From Kiloniellaceae bacterium (lineage in GTDB: Bacteria; Pseudomonadota; Alphaproteobacteria; Kiloniellales; Kiloniellaceae): a DNA stretch of 6,603 bases. Under the pieces are notes generated by a model. It was not told where the DNA came from. It searched no databases and saw nothing but the letters and a program-made list of their open reading frames with translations. The stretch is from contig JANQKX010000567.1 in the NCBI GenBank assembly GCA_028280915.1, positions 1 to 6,603 on the forward strand, read 5' to 3'. A program made the position numbers and the translations under genes. Shown here in pieces: positions 1 through 6,603 of this stretch (positions are counted from its first letter, which is position 1; each line of letters starts with the position of its first letter).

Positions 1-1088
1 GCGAACCCGGCGAGGAATACAAGGAAACCATCGAAAGCGCCGGCCAGGCCGCCGCCGCAGGCGGTGTCACCACTTTCGCCGGCCTGCCCAATACTTCGCC
101 GATCCTGGACGACGTGGCCGGTATCGAATTCATCGCCCGCCGGGCGCGGGAAGCCAAGCTGGTTAAAGTCTACGCCTATGGCGCCATCACCCGCGGCCTG
201 GGCGGCGCGGAAATCACCGAAATGGGCCTGCTGAGCGAAAACGGCGCCGTGGGTTTCACGGACGGCACCCAAGCGGTGCAAAATGCCCAGGTCATGAAGC
301 GGGCCCTGGACTACGCCCGCAGCTTCCAAAAGGTCATCGTGCAAAACCCGCAGGAAGCCAGTCTTTCCAACGGCGTGATGAACGGCGGCGAACTGGCCAC
401 CCGTCTGGGCCTGGCCGGCATCCCGGCGGCGGCGGAGGCCATCATGCTGCAGCGGGACCTGCGCCTGGCGGAAATGACCGGCGGCCGCTACCACGCCGCC
501 CTGATCTCCACCGGCGAATCCGTCGAGCTGATCCGCGCCGCCAAGAAACGGGGCCTGGCCGTGACCTGCGATACCGCGCCCCACTACTTCATGCTCGATG
601 AGCAGGCGGTGGGCCACTACCGCACCTTCGCGAAGGTATCGCCGCCCCTGCGCCGCCGCGAGGACAGTCAGGCCCTGATCGCCGGATTGGTGGACGGCAC
701 CATCGATGCCGTCGCCAGCGATCATGCCCCCCACGACCAGGAATCAAAGCGCCTGCCCTTTGCCGCCGCCGACCCGGGCATTGTGGGTCTGGAAACCCTG
801 CTGCCCTTGACCCTTTCCCTTTATCACCAGGACCGCATGGGCCTGCTGGACGTGCTGCGGGTGCTCAGCTGGGCACCGGCGAAGATCCTCGGCCTGCCGT
901 CGGGCCGCCTGGCCAAGGGCGCGGCCGCCGATCTCATCCTCTTCGATCCGGACCTCTCCTGGACCATCGACCCGGAGAGTTTCCTCAGCAAATCGAAAAA
1001 CTCACCTTTCGAAAATACCCAAATCCAGGGCCGGGTCCTGCGCACCGTCGTGGACGGTCGCCGTATTTTTCAGTTGGCGGCGGCATGA
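1..1088 (+). CDS. pyrC: Dihydroorotase-family protein (class I), 5' truncated, probably lacking two metal-ligand histidines
   Basis: Class I dihydroorotases close carbamoyl-aspartate to dihydroorotate, the third step of cytosolic pyrimidine synthesis. About 361 residues are visible. The gene enters the window already open, and bases 1-2 would fit the end of the Arg codon of the usual HxHxREPG motif, so roughly 60 residues including the HxH metal site are missing. Family motifs are clear: EPGEEYKETI at the edge, GGVTT...PNT, GFTDG (Asp at 261-263), LGLAGIPAAAE, YHAALIST, KVSPPLR, ASDHAPH (Asp at 720-722), GIVGLETLLPL and SPFENTQIQG near the end. Against the usual HAED and HxxHxST motifs, the protein has NPQE (Asn 345-347) and HAALIST (Leu 501-503), so two metal-binding His appear lost. 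It may therefore be a pseudo-dihydroorotase; this is inference. The family assignment is secure, catalytic activity doubtful. A GTG at 114 is internal, not the start. In relatives pyrB normally lies just upstream. Confidence 0.9.
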   Translation, partial: EPGEEYKETIESAGQAAAAGGVTTFAGLPNTSPILDDVAGIEFIARRAREAKLVKVYAYGAITRGLGGAEITEMGLLSENGAVGFTDGTQAVQNAQVMKRALDYARSFQKVIVQNPQEASLSNGVMNGGELATRLGLAGIPAAAEAIMLQRDLRLAEMTGGRYHAALISTGESVELIRAAKKRGLAVTCDTAPHYFMLDEQAVGHYRTFAKVSPPLRRREDSQALIAGLVDGTIDAVASDHAPHDQESKRLPFAAADPGIVGLETLLPLTLSLYHQDRMGLLDVLRVLSWAPAKILGLPSGRLAKGAAADLILFDPDLSWTIDPESFLSKSKNSPFENTQIQGRVLRTVVDGRRIFQLAAA

Positions 1089-1090
1089 GG
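1087..1090 (+). promoter_or_regulatory. Ribosome binding site of plsY overlapping the pyrC stop codon
   Basis: The sequence TGAGG combines the pyrC stop (1086-1088) with a GAGG Shine-Dalgarno core, 7 bases before the plsY ATG at 1098. This arrangement lets ribosomes finishing pyrC restart at plsY and supports the chosen plsY start. Coupling itself is inference. Confidence 0.6.
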
Positions 1091-1097
1091 CCCCCTC

Positions 1098-1718
1098 ATG
1101 CCTGACCCCATCTCATGGGAATACTCCGGCCCCTTCTACGCCGCGGCCTTAGTCTGGGGTTACCTGATCGGCTCGATTCCCTTCGGCCTCATGCTGACCA
1201 AGATGGTCGGCCTGGGGGATATTCGCAGCATCGGGTCGGGCAACATCGGCGCGACCAACGTGCTGCGCACCGGGCGCAAGGACATCGCCGCGGCCACCCT
1301 GCTGCTGGACGGGGGCAAGGGCTATCTGGCCGTGTTCGTGGCCGGGCTTTGGGGGCCGGATATGGCCCTGATCGCCGCTCTGGGCGCGGTTCTGGGCCAC
1401 AACTTCCCCATTTGGCTGCGCTTCAAGGGGGGCAAGGGCGTGGCTACCGCCTTGGGCGTCTTCCTGGGCTTGAACTTTTTCATGGGCCTGGCCTGTTGCG
1501 GCGCCTGGCTGGTGGTGGCCGCCTTGTTCCGCTATTCCTCCGTCTCCTCCCTGGCCGCGACGGCGTCGGCGCCGGTCTTCGCGTGGTTTCTCACCGGCAA
1601 CCTGCAACTGGTTGAAATGACGGCCATCATCGCCGCGCTGGTGTGGCTGCGCCACCACGCCAACATCCGCCGCCTGCTCGCCGGCCAGGAAAGCAAGATC
1701 GGGCAAAAATCCGACTGA
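1098..1718 (+). CDS. plsY: Glycerol-3-phosphate acyltransferase PlsY (acyl-phosphate dependent)
   Basis: PlsY is an inner-membrane enzyme that moves an acyl group from acyl-phosphate (made by PlsX) to glycerol-3-phosphate, giving lysophosphatidic acid, the first committed step of bacterial phospholipid synthesis. At 206 residues it has the usual family length. All hallmark glycine-rich loops are present: GSIPFG at residues 25-30, GDIRSIGSGNIGATN at about 40-54, DGGKG at 71-75, GHNFPIWLRFKGGKGVAT at about 100-117, and the C-terminal RHHANIRRLLAGQESKIG at about 185-202. Hydrophobic stretches at about 13-33, 76-100, 117-145 and 170-184 fit a multi-pass membrane protein, with a short polar tail. 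It starts at ATG 1098, 9 bases after pyrC, behind a GAGG ribosome binding site. No residue of the known motifs looks altered. Apart from shared transcription there is no evident functional link to its neighbours; the position next to pyrC and dprA is a conserved order. Confidence 0.97.
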   Translation: MPDPISWEYSGPFYAAALVWGYLIGSIPFGLMLTKMVGLGDIRSIGSGNIGATNVLRTGRKDIAAATLLLDGGKGYLAVFVAGLWGPDMALIAALGAVLGHNFPIWLRFKGGKGVATALGVFLGLNFFMGLACCGAWLVVAALFRYSSVSSLAATASAPVFAWFLTGNLQLVEMTAIIAALVWLRHHANIRRLLAGQESKIGQKSD

Positions 1719-1743
1719 GTGGCGACCTGCGCCCTGCCCGCTT

Positions 1744-1756
1744 CGATTGTCAATCG
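1744..1756 (+). promoter_or_regulatory. Perfect 13-base palindrome in the plsY-dprA spacer (possible operator)
   Basis: CGATTGTCAATCG is a perfect inverted repeat of 6 bases around a central T. It lies in a stretch AT-richer than the genes, between the plsY stop and the likely dprA start. It overlaps TTGTCA (1747-1752), which resembles a -35 box. A run of T's (1771-1776) lies about where a -10 box would fall, but it matches TATAAT poorly. It may be an operator or part of a dprA promoter. It is too short, and lacks an adjacent T-tract, to be a terminator. Function is not established. Confidence 0.3.
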
Positions 1757-1812
1757 GCAAAAGAAACAAATTTTTTGTGCCATGTCTCTTGACCGTTTCC
1801 GGCGGCCCACTC

Positions 1813-1816
1813 AGGG
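1813..1816 (+). promoter_or_regulatory. Ribosome binding site deciding the dprA start
   Basis: AGGG lies 7 bases before ATG 1824 and 10 before the adjacent ATG 1827. Neither the GTG at 1719 nor the ATG at 1782 has a comparable site, so this favours a start at 1824 or 1827. Confidence 0.45.
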
Positions 1817-1823
1817 TAGCGCC

Positions 1824-2972
1824 ATGATGGATCAGGAACAGCGGACCTTGAGCGCGGCGCAACGGCTGGACTGGCTGCGCCTCTACCGGTCGGACAATGT
1901 GGGCCCCATCGCCTTTCGCCAGCTGCTGCGCACCTACGGCAGCGCCGCGGACGCCCTGGCCGCCCTGCCCGAGCTGGCCAAGCGGGGCGGCCGCAAGCGC
2001 CCCTTGCGGGTGTGCCCCAAGGCAACGGCGGAGCGGGAAATAGAGGCCTTGGACGCTCTGGGCGGCCATCTCATCGCCTGCTGTGAACCGGGATTCCCGG
2101 CTGGCTTGGCCGCCCTAGAGGAATCGCCGCCGCTGATTTCCTACCTGGGCCATGGCCACCTTTTGCAAAAACCGGCGGTGGCCATCGTCGGCGCCCGCAA
2201 CGCCTCGGGCAACGGCCGCAAGTTTGCCAGAACATTGGCCGCCGGGCTGGTAGAGCACAGTTTCCTCGTGGTCTCCGGCATGGCCCGGGGAATCGATACG
2301 GCGGCCCACCAAGGCGCCATGGAAAAGGCAACGGCGGCGGTCGTGGCGGGCGGCCTGGACGTGGTCTACCCGGCGGAAAACCAAGCGCTCTACGAGAATA
2401 TCGTGGCCGCCGGCCTGGTGATATCGGAGATGCCGCCCGGCACCCGGCCCCAAGCCCGCCATTTCCCCCGGCGCAACCGCATCATCTCCGGCCTTTCCCT
2501 CGGAGTCGTGGTGGTGGAGGCCGCCCCCCGCTCCGGTTCCTTGATCACGGCGCGCCTGGCCGGCGAGCAAGGCCGCGATGTTTTCGCCGTGCCCGGCTCG
2601 CCCCTGGACCCCCGCGCCAAGGGCTGCAACCAATTGATCCGTCAAGGCGCTGTTTTGGTGGAAGGGGTCGAGGATATTGTGGAGGCCTTGGCCAGCACCC
2701 GAATCAAGCCCTTTGGCGAGGACGATACCAGCCGATTCCGAGCGGGCAGAATGGACGTTCCACCCGAATCGGAACTGGCCGCGGGGCGCCGCTTACTCGA
2801 GGAACTGTTAAGTCCGAGCGCGGTTCCGGTTGACGAATTGATCCGGCAATGCCAATTGTCTCCCGCAATCGTCAGCACCATTTTGTTGGAACTGGAGCTG
2901 GCAGGGCGCATCAAACGTCACGCAGGCAATCGCGTGGCGTTGGATTTTGAGGGTAGCGACGACTCTGATTGA
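1824..2972 (+). CDS. dprA: DNA processing protein DprA (DNA recombination mediator)
   Basis: DprA (Smf) binds incoming single-stranded DNA in the cytoplasm, shields it and loads RecA during natural transformation. It is conserved even in bacteria not known to be competent. From ATG 1824 it has 382 residues, typical of the family. An N-terminal helical region (about 1-110) contains LSAAQRLDWLRLYRSDNVGP. The Rossmann-like core (about 115-290) carries VAIVGAR, SGMARGIDTAAHQGA, GLDVVYP, ISEMPPGT, FPRRNRIISGLS, EAAPRSGSLITARLA and VFAVPGSP. A C-terminal winged-helix domain (about 320-376) has LLEELL...VDELIRQC...ELAGRIKR, then an acidic tail. The frame stays open up to GTG 1719, abutting the plsY stop, but those 35 extra residues do not resemble DprA and cover the AT-richer spacer. 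The start is therefore placed at 1824, with 1827 and 1782 as alternatives. The last 50 or so codons are less G/C-biased at third positions than the rest. Confidence 0.94.
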   Translation: MMDQEQRTLSAAQRLDWLRLYRSDNVGPIAFRQLLRTYGSAADALAALPELAKRGGRKRPLRVCPKATAEREIEALDALGGHLIACCEPGFPAGLAALEESPPLISYLGHGHLLQKPAVAIVGARNASGNGRKFARTLAAGLVEHSFLVVSGMARGIDTAAHQGAMEKATAAVVAGGLDVVYPAENQALYENIVAAGLVISEMPPGTRPQARHFPRRNRIISGLSLGVVVVEAAPRSGSLITARLAGEQGRDVFAVPGSPLDPRAKGCNQLIRQGAVLVEGVEDIVEALASTRIKPFGEDDTSRFRAGRMDVPPESELAAGRRLLEELLSPSAVPVDELIRQCQLSPAIVSTILLELELAGRIKRHAGNRVALDFEGSDDSD

Positions 2973-3004
2973 GCGCTTTTTGCACGGAATTCCGACGATT
3001 TGCG

Positions 3005-3041
3005 TCTCTGTGTCGGGTTTGTCACAGAGGGGTGTTTTTTT
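3005..3041 (+). terminator. Probable Rho-independent terminator after dprA
   Basis: CTCTGTG (3006-3012) pairs perfectly with CACAGAG (3023-3029), and a T-G pair at 3005/3030 can extend the stem. The loop is 10 bases. Seven T's follow at 3035-3041 after a short GGTG spacer. The hairpin lies in the dprA-topA gap and would separate the upstream genes from topA. The stem is short, the loop large and the T-tract a few bases away, so termination may be partial. Confidence 0.5.
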
Positions 3042-3070
3042 GAACCACGGCTTGTCTATATCGAAGCATC

Positions 3071-5764
3071 ATGAACACGGTTATTGTCGAATCGCCCGCT
3101 AAAGCCAAAACCATCAATCGTTACCTGGGCAGCGATTATAAGGTGATCGCCAGCTATGGGCACGTGCGCGACCTGCCGCCAAAAGACGGCTCGGTCCGCC
3201 CCGACGATGATTTTTCCATGAGCTGGCAGGTGGATTCCCGTTCGGAAAAGCACCTGAAAGAGATCCTGGGCGCGGTCAAGGACAGCGACCGGCTTTTTCT
3301 CGCCACCGACCCGGACCGGGAGGGCGAGGCCATCTCCTGGCACATCATCGAGGAGTTGAAGCGGCGTAAGTCCCTGGGCGACGTGGCCGTCAAGCGGGTG
3401 GTCTTCAACGAGATCACCAAAAGCGCCGTGCTGGCCGCCTTCGAAAACCCGCGGGACCTGAACCAGGAACTGATCGAGGCCTACCTGGCCCGGCGCGCCC
3501 TGGACTATCTGGTGGGCTTTACCCTGTCGCCGGTGCTCTGGCGCAAACTAAAGGGCAGCCGCTCGGCCGGGCGGGTGCAATCGGTGGCCCTGCGCCTGAT
3601 CTGCGAGCGGGAAGCCGAGATCGAGATCTTCCAGCCGCGGGAATACTGGACCATCGACGTGGGGCTCGCCACCCCGGCGGGCCATCCCTTTTCCGCCCGC
3701 CTGACCCACCTGGATGGGGAAAAACTAGGCAAGTTCGACCTGGGCAGCGAAGCGGCGGCCCGGGGCGCCGTCAGCCGTTTGGAACAGGCCGGCCGGTTTC
3801 AGGTCGACAAGGTCGAGCGCAAGCAAACCCGCCGCAACCCCTATCCGCCCTTTACCACCTCCACCCTGCAGCAAGAGGCCTCGCGCAAGCTGGGCTTCGG
3901 TGCCACCCGCACCATGCGCACGGCGCAAAAGCTCTATGAAGGTGTGGACCTGGGCGGCGAAACCGTGGGCCTGATCACCTACATGCGAACCGACGGGGTG
4001 CAGGTGTCCAACGAGGCCATCAACGCCACCCGCGCCGAAATCGTCCAGCGCTACGGTGATCCTTACCTGCCCTCGGGTCCCCGCCTTTACAAATCCAAGG
4101 CCAAAAACGCCCAGGAAGCCCACGAGGCCATCCGCCCCACCGACGTGGCACGTCATCCCAAGTCCCTCGCCGGCGTGCTCAATACGGACGAGTTGAAACT
4201 CTATGACCTGATCTGGAAGCGCATGATTGCGAGCCAGATGGAATCGGCGCGCTTCGACCAGGTCAGCGTGGACATCGACGTGGACGGCGGCAAGGCTCGC
4301 CTGCGGGCCACAGGCTCCATCCTCACCTTTGAAGGATTTCTCGCCCTCTATCAGGAATCCGCCGACGACGGTAACGGCGCCGAGGGGCAGGACCGGCGCC
4401 TGCCCAAGCTGGACCAGGGCGACCAGACCACCCGCACCTCGGTCACGCCCGAGCAGCATTTCACCCAGCCGCCGCCGCGCTATACGGAAGCCAGCCTGGT
4501 CAAGAAGATGGAGGAACTGGGCATCGGCCGGCCCTCCACCTACGCCTCGATCCTGCAAGTCCTGCAGGACCGGGACTACGTGCGGCTGGAACAGCGCCGC
4601 TTCGTGCCCGAGGACCGGGGCCGGGTGGTCACCGCTTTCCTGTCCAACTTCTTCCGCACCTACGTGGAATACGATTTCACCGCCAATCTGGAAGGCCAAC
4701 TGGACGACATCTCCGGCGGCCGTATTGCCTGGAAGGCGGTGCTGCAGGATTTCTGGACCGCCTTCAGCCAGGCCATTTCCGGTGCCAGCGAGCTGTCGAT
4801 CACCGCGGTGGTGGATGCCCTGGACGAGGACCTGGGCCCGCATTTTTTCCCGCCCAATCCCAACCAGCCCGACGCAGACCCCCGCCAATGCCCTGCTTGC
4901 AAGGTGGGCCGCCTGGGTTTGAAGCTGGGCCGCACCGGTGGTTTCGTGGGCTGCTCCAACTATCCCGACTGCCGCTATACCCGCACCCTGGCCGTGCCCG
5001 ACCCCAATGGAGACGACGATGCCGATCTGAGCTCGCCCCGCGAGCTGGGCCAAGACCCGGACAGCGGCAAGGCGGTCACCCTGCGCAAGGGCCCCTACGG
5101 GGTCTACGTTCAACTCGGCGAACCGGAAGGCAAAACCAAGCCCCAGCGGGCCTCCCTGCCCAAGAACATGCCGGCCAGCGACATCGATCTCAGCCGCGCC
5201 TTGGCCCTGCTGGCCCTGCCCCGGGAAGTGGGCAAGCACCCGGAAACCGGCCAGGTCATCGCCGCGGGCATCGGCCGCTATGGGCCCTATCTGAAAAACG
5301 GCACCAGCTATCACACCCTGGGCCCGGACGACGACGTGTTGACCATCGGGCTCAACCGGGCCGTGACCGTGATCGCCGAGGCGCCGCAACGCAAGGCCTC
5401 GGCCAGCCGCCGTTTGGGCGAACACCCCGAGGACGGCAAGGTGGTCTCCCAAGGCAAGGGCCGCTTCGGCCCCTACGTGCGGCATGGCAAGCTCTATGCC
5501 TCCATCCCGGCGGAAGTGGACCCTGAATCCGTCACCCTGGACCAAGCGCTGGAATTGCTGACCGCGCAAGCCGCCAAGAAGGCGGCAAAGACGCAGGGTA
5601 CGAAAAAAACGGCGAGCGCGAGCAAGGGCAAAAAAGCCAGTACCGCGAAGAAGCCCGGCAAAAAAGCAACGGCCAGCAAGGCTGGTGCAAAGAAGAAAAC
5701 CACCGCCAAGAGCAAGTCCCCGGCAAAAAAGGTGACCGCCGACCCCTCCTCCGTCGCGTCCTGA
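3071..5764 (+). CDS. topA: DNA topoisomerase I (type IA) with Lys/Ala-rich C-terminal tail
   Basis: TopA relaxes negatively supercoiled DNA by passing a strand through a transient single-strand break held by a phosphotyrosine. The 897 residues carry the full architecture. The Toprim domain has VIVESPAKAKTI at 4-15 with Glu7, and ATDPDREGEAI with Asp80, Asp82 and Glu84 for magnesium. The DNA-gate core follows, with SAGRVQSVALRL at 165-176 and catalytic Tyr304 in GLITYMRTDG. Further on are AQEAHEAIRPTD (347-358) and LGIGRPSTYASI (483-494). A four-Cys zinc ribbon (Cys607, 610, 628, 634) is followed by C-terminal repeat modules with KGPYGVYV (673-680), IGRYGPYLKNG (734-744) and KGRFGPYVRHG (796-806). 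The end is a basic tail (836-887) with 20 Lys in 52 residues and no acidic residue. ATG 3071 opens directly into the conserved N terminus; only a weak GAAG precedes it by 4 bases. No convincing promoter is visible upstream, though the terminator implies one. Confidence 0.98.
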   Translation: MNTVIVESPAKAKTINRYLGSDYKVIASYGHVRDLPPKDGSVRPDDDFSMSWQVDSRSEKHLKEILGAVKDSDRLFLATDPDREGEAISWHIIEELKRRKSLGDVAVKRVVFNEITKSAVLAAFENPRDLNQELIEAYLARRALDYLVGFTLSPVLWRKLKGSRSAGRVQSVALRLICEREAEIEIFQPREYWTIDVGLATPAGHPFSARLTHLDGEKLGKFDLGSEAAARGAVSRLEQAGRFQVDKVERKQTRRNPYPPFTTSTLQQEASRKLGFGATRTMRTAQKLYEGVDLGGETVGLITYMRTDGVQVSNEAINATRAEIVQRYGDPYLPSGPRLYKSKAKNAQEAHEAIRPTDVARHPKSLAGVLNTDELKLYDLIWKRMIASQMESARFDQVSVDIDVDGGKARLRATGSILTFEGFLALYQESADDGNGAEGQDRRLPKLDQGDQTTRTSVTPEQHFTQPPPRYTEASLVKKMEELGIGRPSTYASILQVLQDRDYVRLEQRRFVPEDRGRVVTAFLSNFFRTYVEYDFTANLEGQLDDISGGRIAWKAVLQDFWTAFSQAISGASELSITAVVDALDEDLGPHFFPPNPNQPDADPRQCPACKVGRLGLKLGRTGGFVGCSNYPDCRYTRTLAVPDPNGDDDADLSSPRELGQDPDSGKAVTLRKGPYGVYVQLGEPEGKTKPQRASLPKNMPASDIDLSRALALLALPREVGKHPETGQVIAAGIGRYGPYLKNGTSYHTLGPDDDVLTIGLNRAVTVIAEAPQRKASASRRLGEHPEDGKVVSQGKGRFGPYVRHGKLYASIPAEVDPESVTLDQALELLTAQAAKKAAKTQGTKKTASASKGKKASTAKKPGKKATASKAGAKKKTTAKSKSPAKKVTADPSSVAS

Positions 5765-5793
5765 CGGCGTGACGGCCGTGGGCAGTAACTGAC

Positions 5794-6603
5794 GTGGCCA
5801 AAGGCACAAAAAAACCGGAAAAGGACGGACCGCCGGCTTTTCCCAGCAAAGATCAGATCATCGACTTTGTCCGGGGCAGCACGGCCAAGGTGGGTAAGAG
5901 GGAAATCGCCCGCGCCTTTCAGATCAAGGGCAACGACCGCATCCGCCTCAAGGCCACCCTCAAGGAGTTGAAGGAAGAGGGCCGCCTGGACATGGGGCAA
6001 AAAGCGGCCTTTGTCGACCCCAGTCATTTGCCGCCGGTCATGGTGATCCAGGTCAGCGATCTGGACGAGGACGGCGAACTGCTGGCCCGGCCCGCGCAAT
6101 GGTCCAGCGAGGCGCCCCTGCCCACCATCTACCTCACCTCCGAGCAGCCCCGCCTCACCCAGCTGACACCCGGCGACCGGGTGCTGGCCCGCCTCAAAAA
6201 GATCGGCAAAACGGTCTACGAGGCCAAAACCATTCGAAAGCTCACCAGCGCGCCCGCCCGGGTCCTGGGCATCTATCAGCCCGGCGAGGACGGCCAGGGG
6301 CGCCTGAAGCCCATCGACAAAAAAGCCAAGAAAGACTTCCTGCTGGGCCGGGACCACGCCGGCGGCGCGGAAGCCGGCGAGCTGGTTCTGGCCGAGGTGC
6401 TGCCCGGCCAACGCGGCCCCCGCTTGGGCCTGCGCGCCGCGCGGGTCGTCGAGCGTCTGGGCGCGGTGGACGGCCTCAAGTCGGTCAGCCTGATCGCCAT
6501 TCACGAATTCGATCTGCCCCACGAGTTCCCCGCGGAAGCCTTTAAGCAGGCGGAGAAGGCAGGCCCCGCCGACCTGGAAAACCGAAGCGATCTGCGCCAG
6601 ATC
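5794..6603 (+). CDS. rnr: Ribonuclease R, N-terminal part (3' end outside window)
   Basis: RNase R is a 3'-to-5' exoribonuclease of the RNase II/RNB family that digests structured RNA, rRNA fragments and tmRNA-tagged messages. The visible 270 residues start at GTG 5794. It is the only plausible start: an in-frame stop lies at 5770-5772, and the next in-frame GTG falls inside the first domain. A short Lys-rich lead is followed by an N-terminal winged-helix region (about 16-68: FPSKDQIIDFVRG, KVGKREIARAFQIKG, RIRLKATLKELKEEGRL). A first cold-shock-like domain (about 80-150) includes LTPGDRVLARLKKIG. A second (about 154-222) includes ARVLGIYQPG and LGLRAARVVERLG. The linker DLPHEFPAEAFKQAE and ENRSDLRQI lead to where the RNB catalytic domain with its metal-binding Asp cluster should begin, just past the edge. 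It follows topA by 29 bases with no terminator, so co-transcription is likely. No good Shine-Dalgarno sequence is visible. Confidence 0.93.
   Translation, partial: MAKGTKKPEKDGPPAFPSKDQIIDFVRGSTAKVGKREIARAFQIKGNDRIRLKATLKELKEEGRLDMGQKAAFVDPSHLPPVMVIQVSDLDEDGELLARPAQWSSEAPLPTIYLTSEQPRLTQLTPGDRVLARLKKIGKTVYEAKTIRKLTSAPARVLGIYQPGEDGQGRLKPIDKKAKKDFLLGRDHAGGAEAGELVLAEVLPGQRGPRLGLRAARVVERLGAVDGLKSVSLIAIHEFDLPHEFPAEAFKQAEKAGPADLENRSDLRQI

Noticed and set aside
114..116. GTG as the start of the dihydroorotase gene
   Set aside because: The frame is open upstream to the window edge and encodes conserved family motifs (EPG, GGVTT, PNT), so this codon is an internal Val.
1149..2069. A 306-codon minus-strand open frame across plsY and the dprA start
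   Set aside because: It is antisense to well-conserved plsY and dprA, has low-complexity composition and no recognisable motif.
2985..2994. CGGAATTCCG palindrome after dprA as a terminator
   Set aside because: It has no room for a loop and no following T-tract. The hairpin at 3005-3041 is a better terminator candidate.
4227..4922. A 231-codon plus-strand open frame inside topA in another frame
   Set aside because: It is rich in Arg, Pro, Ser and Trp, as out-of-frame reading of GC-rich DNA gives, and lies wholly inside conserved topA.
5725..5731. A AAA AAG slippery heptamer in the topA frame near its 3' end
   Set aside because: It sits in a Lys-codon-rich stretch where such runs arise by chance. 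The -1 frame stops at 5770-5772, only a few codons beyond the normal end, and I see no stimulatory structure or Shine-Dalgarno-like element.
3725..5809. A 694-codon open frame on the minus strand across topA
   Set aside because: It is fully antisense to a gene with every topoisomerase I motif. Its translation is low-complexity (Gly, Gln, Ala, Val, Leu, His) with no recognisable domain. Long antisense frames are expected in GC-rich genes with biased third positions.
5494..6522. A 342-codon minus-strand open frame across the topA end and rnr
   Set aside because: It is antisense to two well-supported genes. Its hydrophobic start is just the reverse complement of the Lys-rich TopA tail.

Overview
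The window is GC-rich with strong G/C bias at third codon positions. All genes lie on the + strand in the order pyrC-like (5' end cut off), plsY, dprA, topA, rnr (3' end cut off). From general knowledge, this order, normally preceded by pyrB, is typical of Alphaproteobacteria. The protein sequences also fit that group, perhaps a Rhodospirillales-like lineage, but the exact taxon is inference. I see no mobile element, CRISPR array, RNA gene or prophage signature. This is a conserved housekeeping neighbourhood, not an accessory island, and I found no convincing new system in it.

Layout: positions 1-1088 encode most of a class I dihydroorotase-family protein. plsY (1098-1718) follows after 9 bases, with its ribosome binding site overlapping the pyrC stop. 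dprA most likely starts at 1824, after a 105-base spacer that is AT-richer than the genes and carries a 13-base perfect palindrome. A longer reading frame opens right at the plsY stop. dprA ends at 2972. The next 98 bases hold a hairpin followed by seven T's, a probable Rho-independent terminator. topA (3071-5764) encodes a full topoisomerase I with a zinc ribbon, C-terminal repeat modules and a Lys/Ala-rich tail. After 29 bases, rnr starts at GTG 5794 and runs off the end before its catalytic centre.

The genes act in separate pathways: pyrimidine synthesis (pyrC), phospholipid synthesis (plsY), protection of incoming single-stranded DNA and loading of RecA (dprA), relaxation of negative supercoils (topA) and RNA turnover (rnr). 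pyrC-plsY look translationally coupled. dprA may share that transcript or have its own promoter. topA-rnr probably form a second transcription unit after the terminator.

The most interesting point is the dihydroorotase-like protein. At the two positions where class I dihydroorotases carry metal-binding histidines in the visible part, it has Asn and Leu. Other hallmark motifs are kept. This suggests a non-catalytic homologue, perhaps a structural partner of aspartate carbamoyltransferase.
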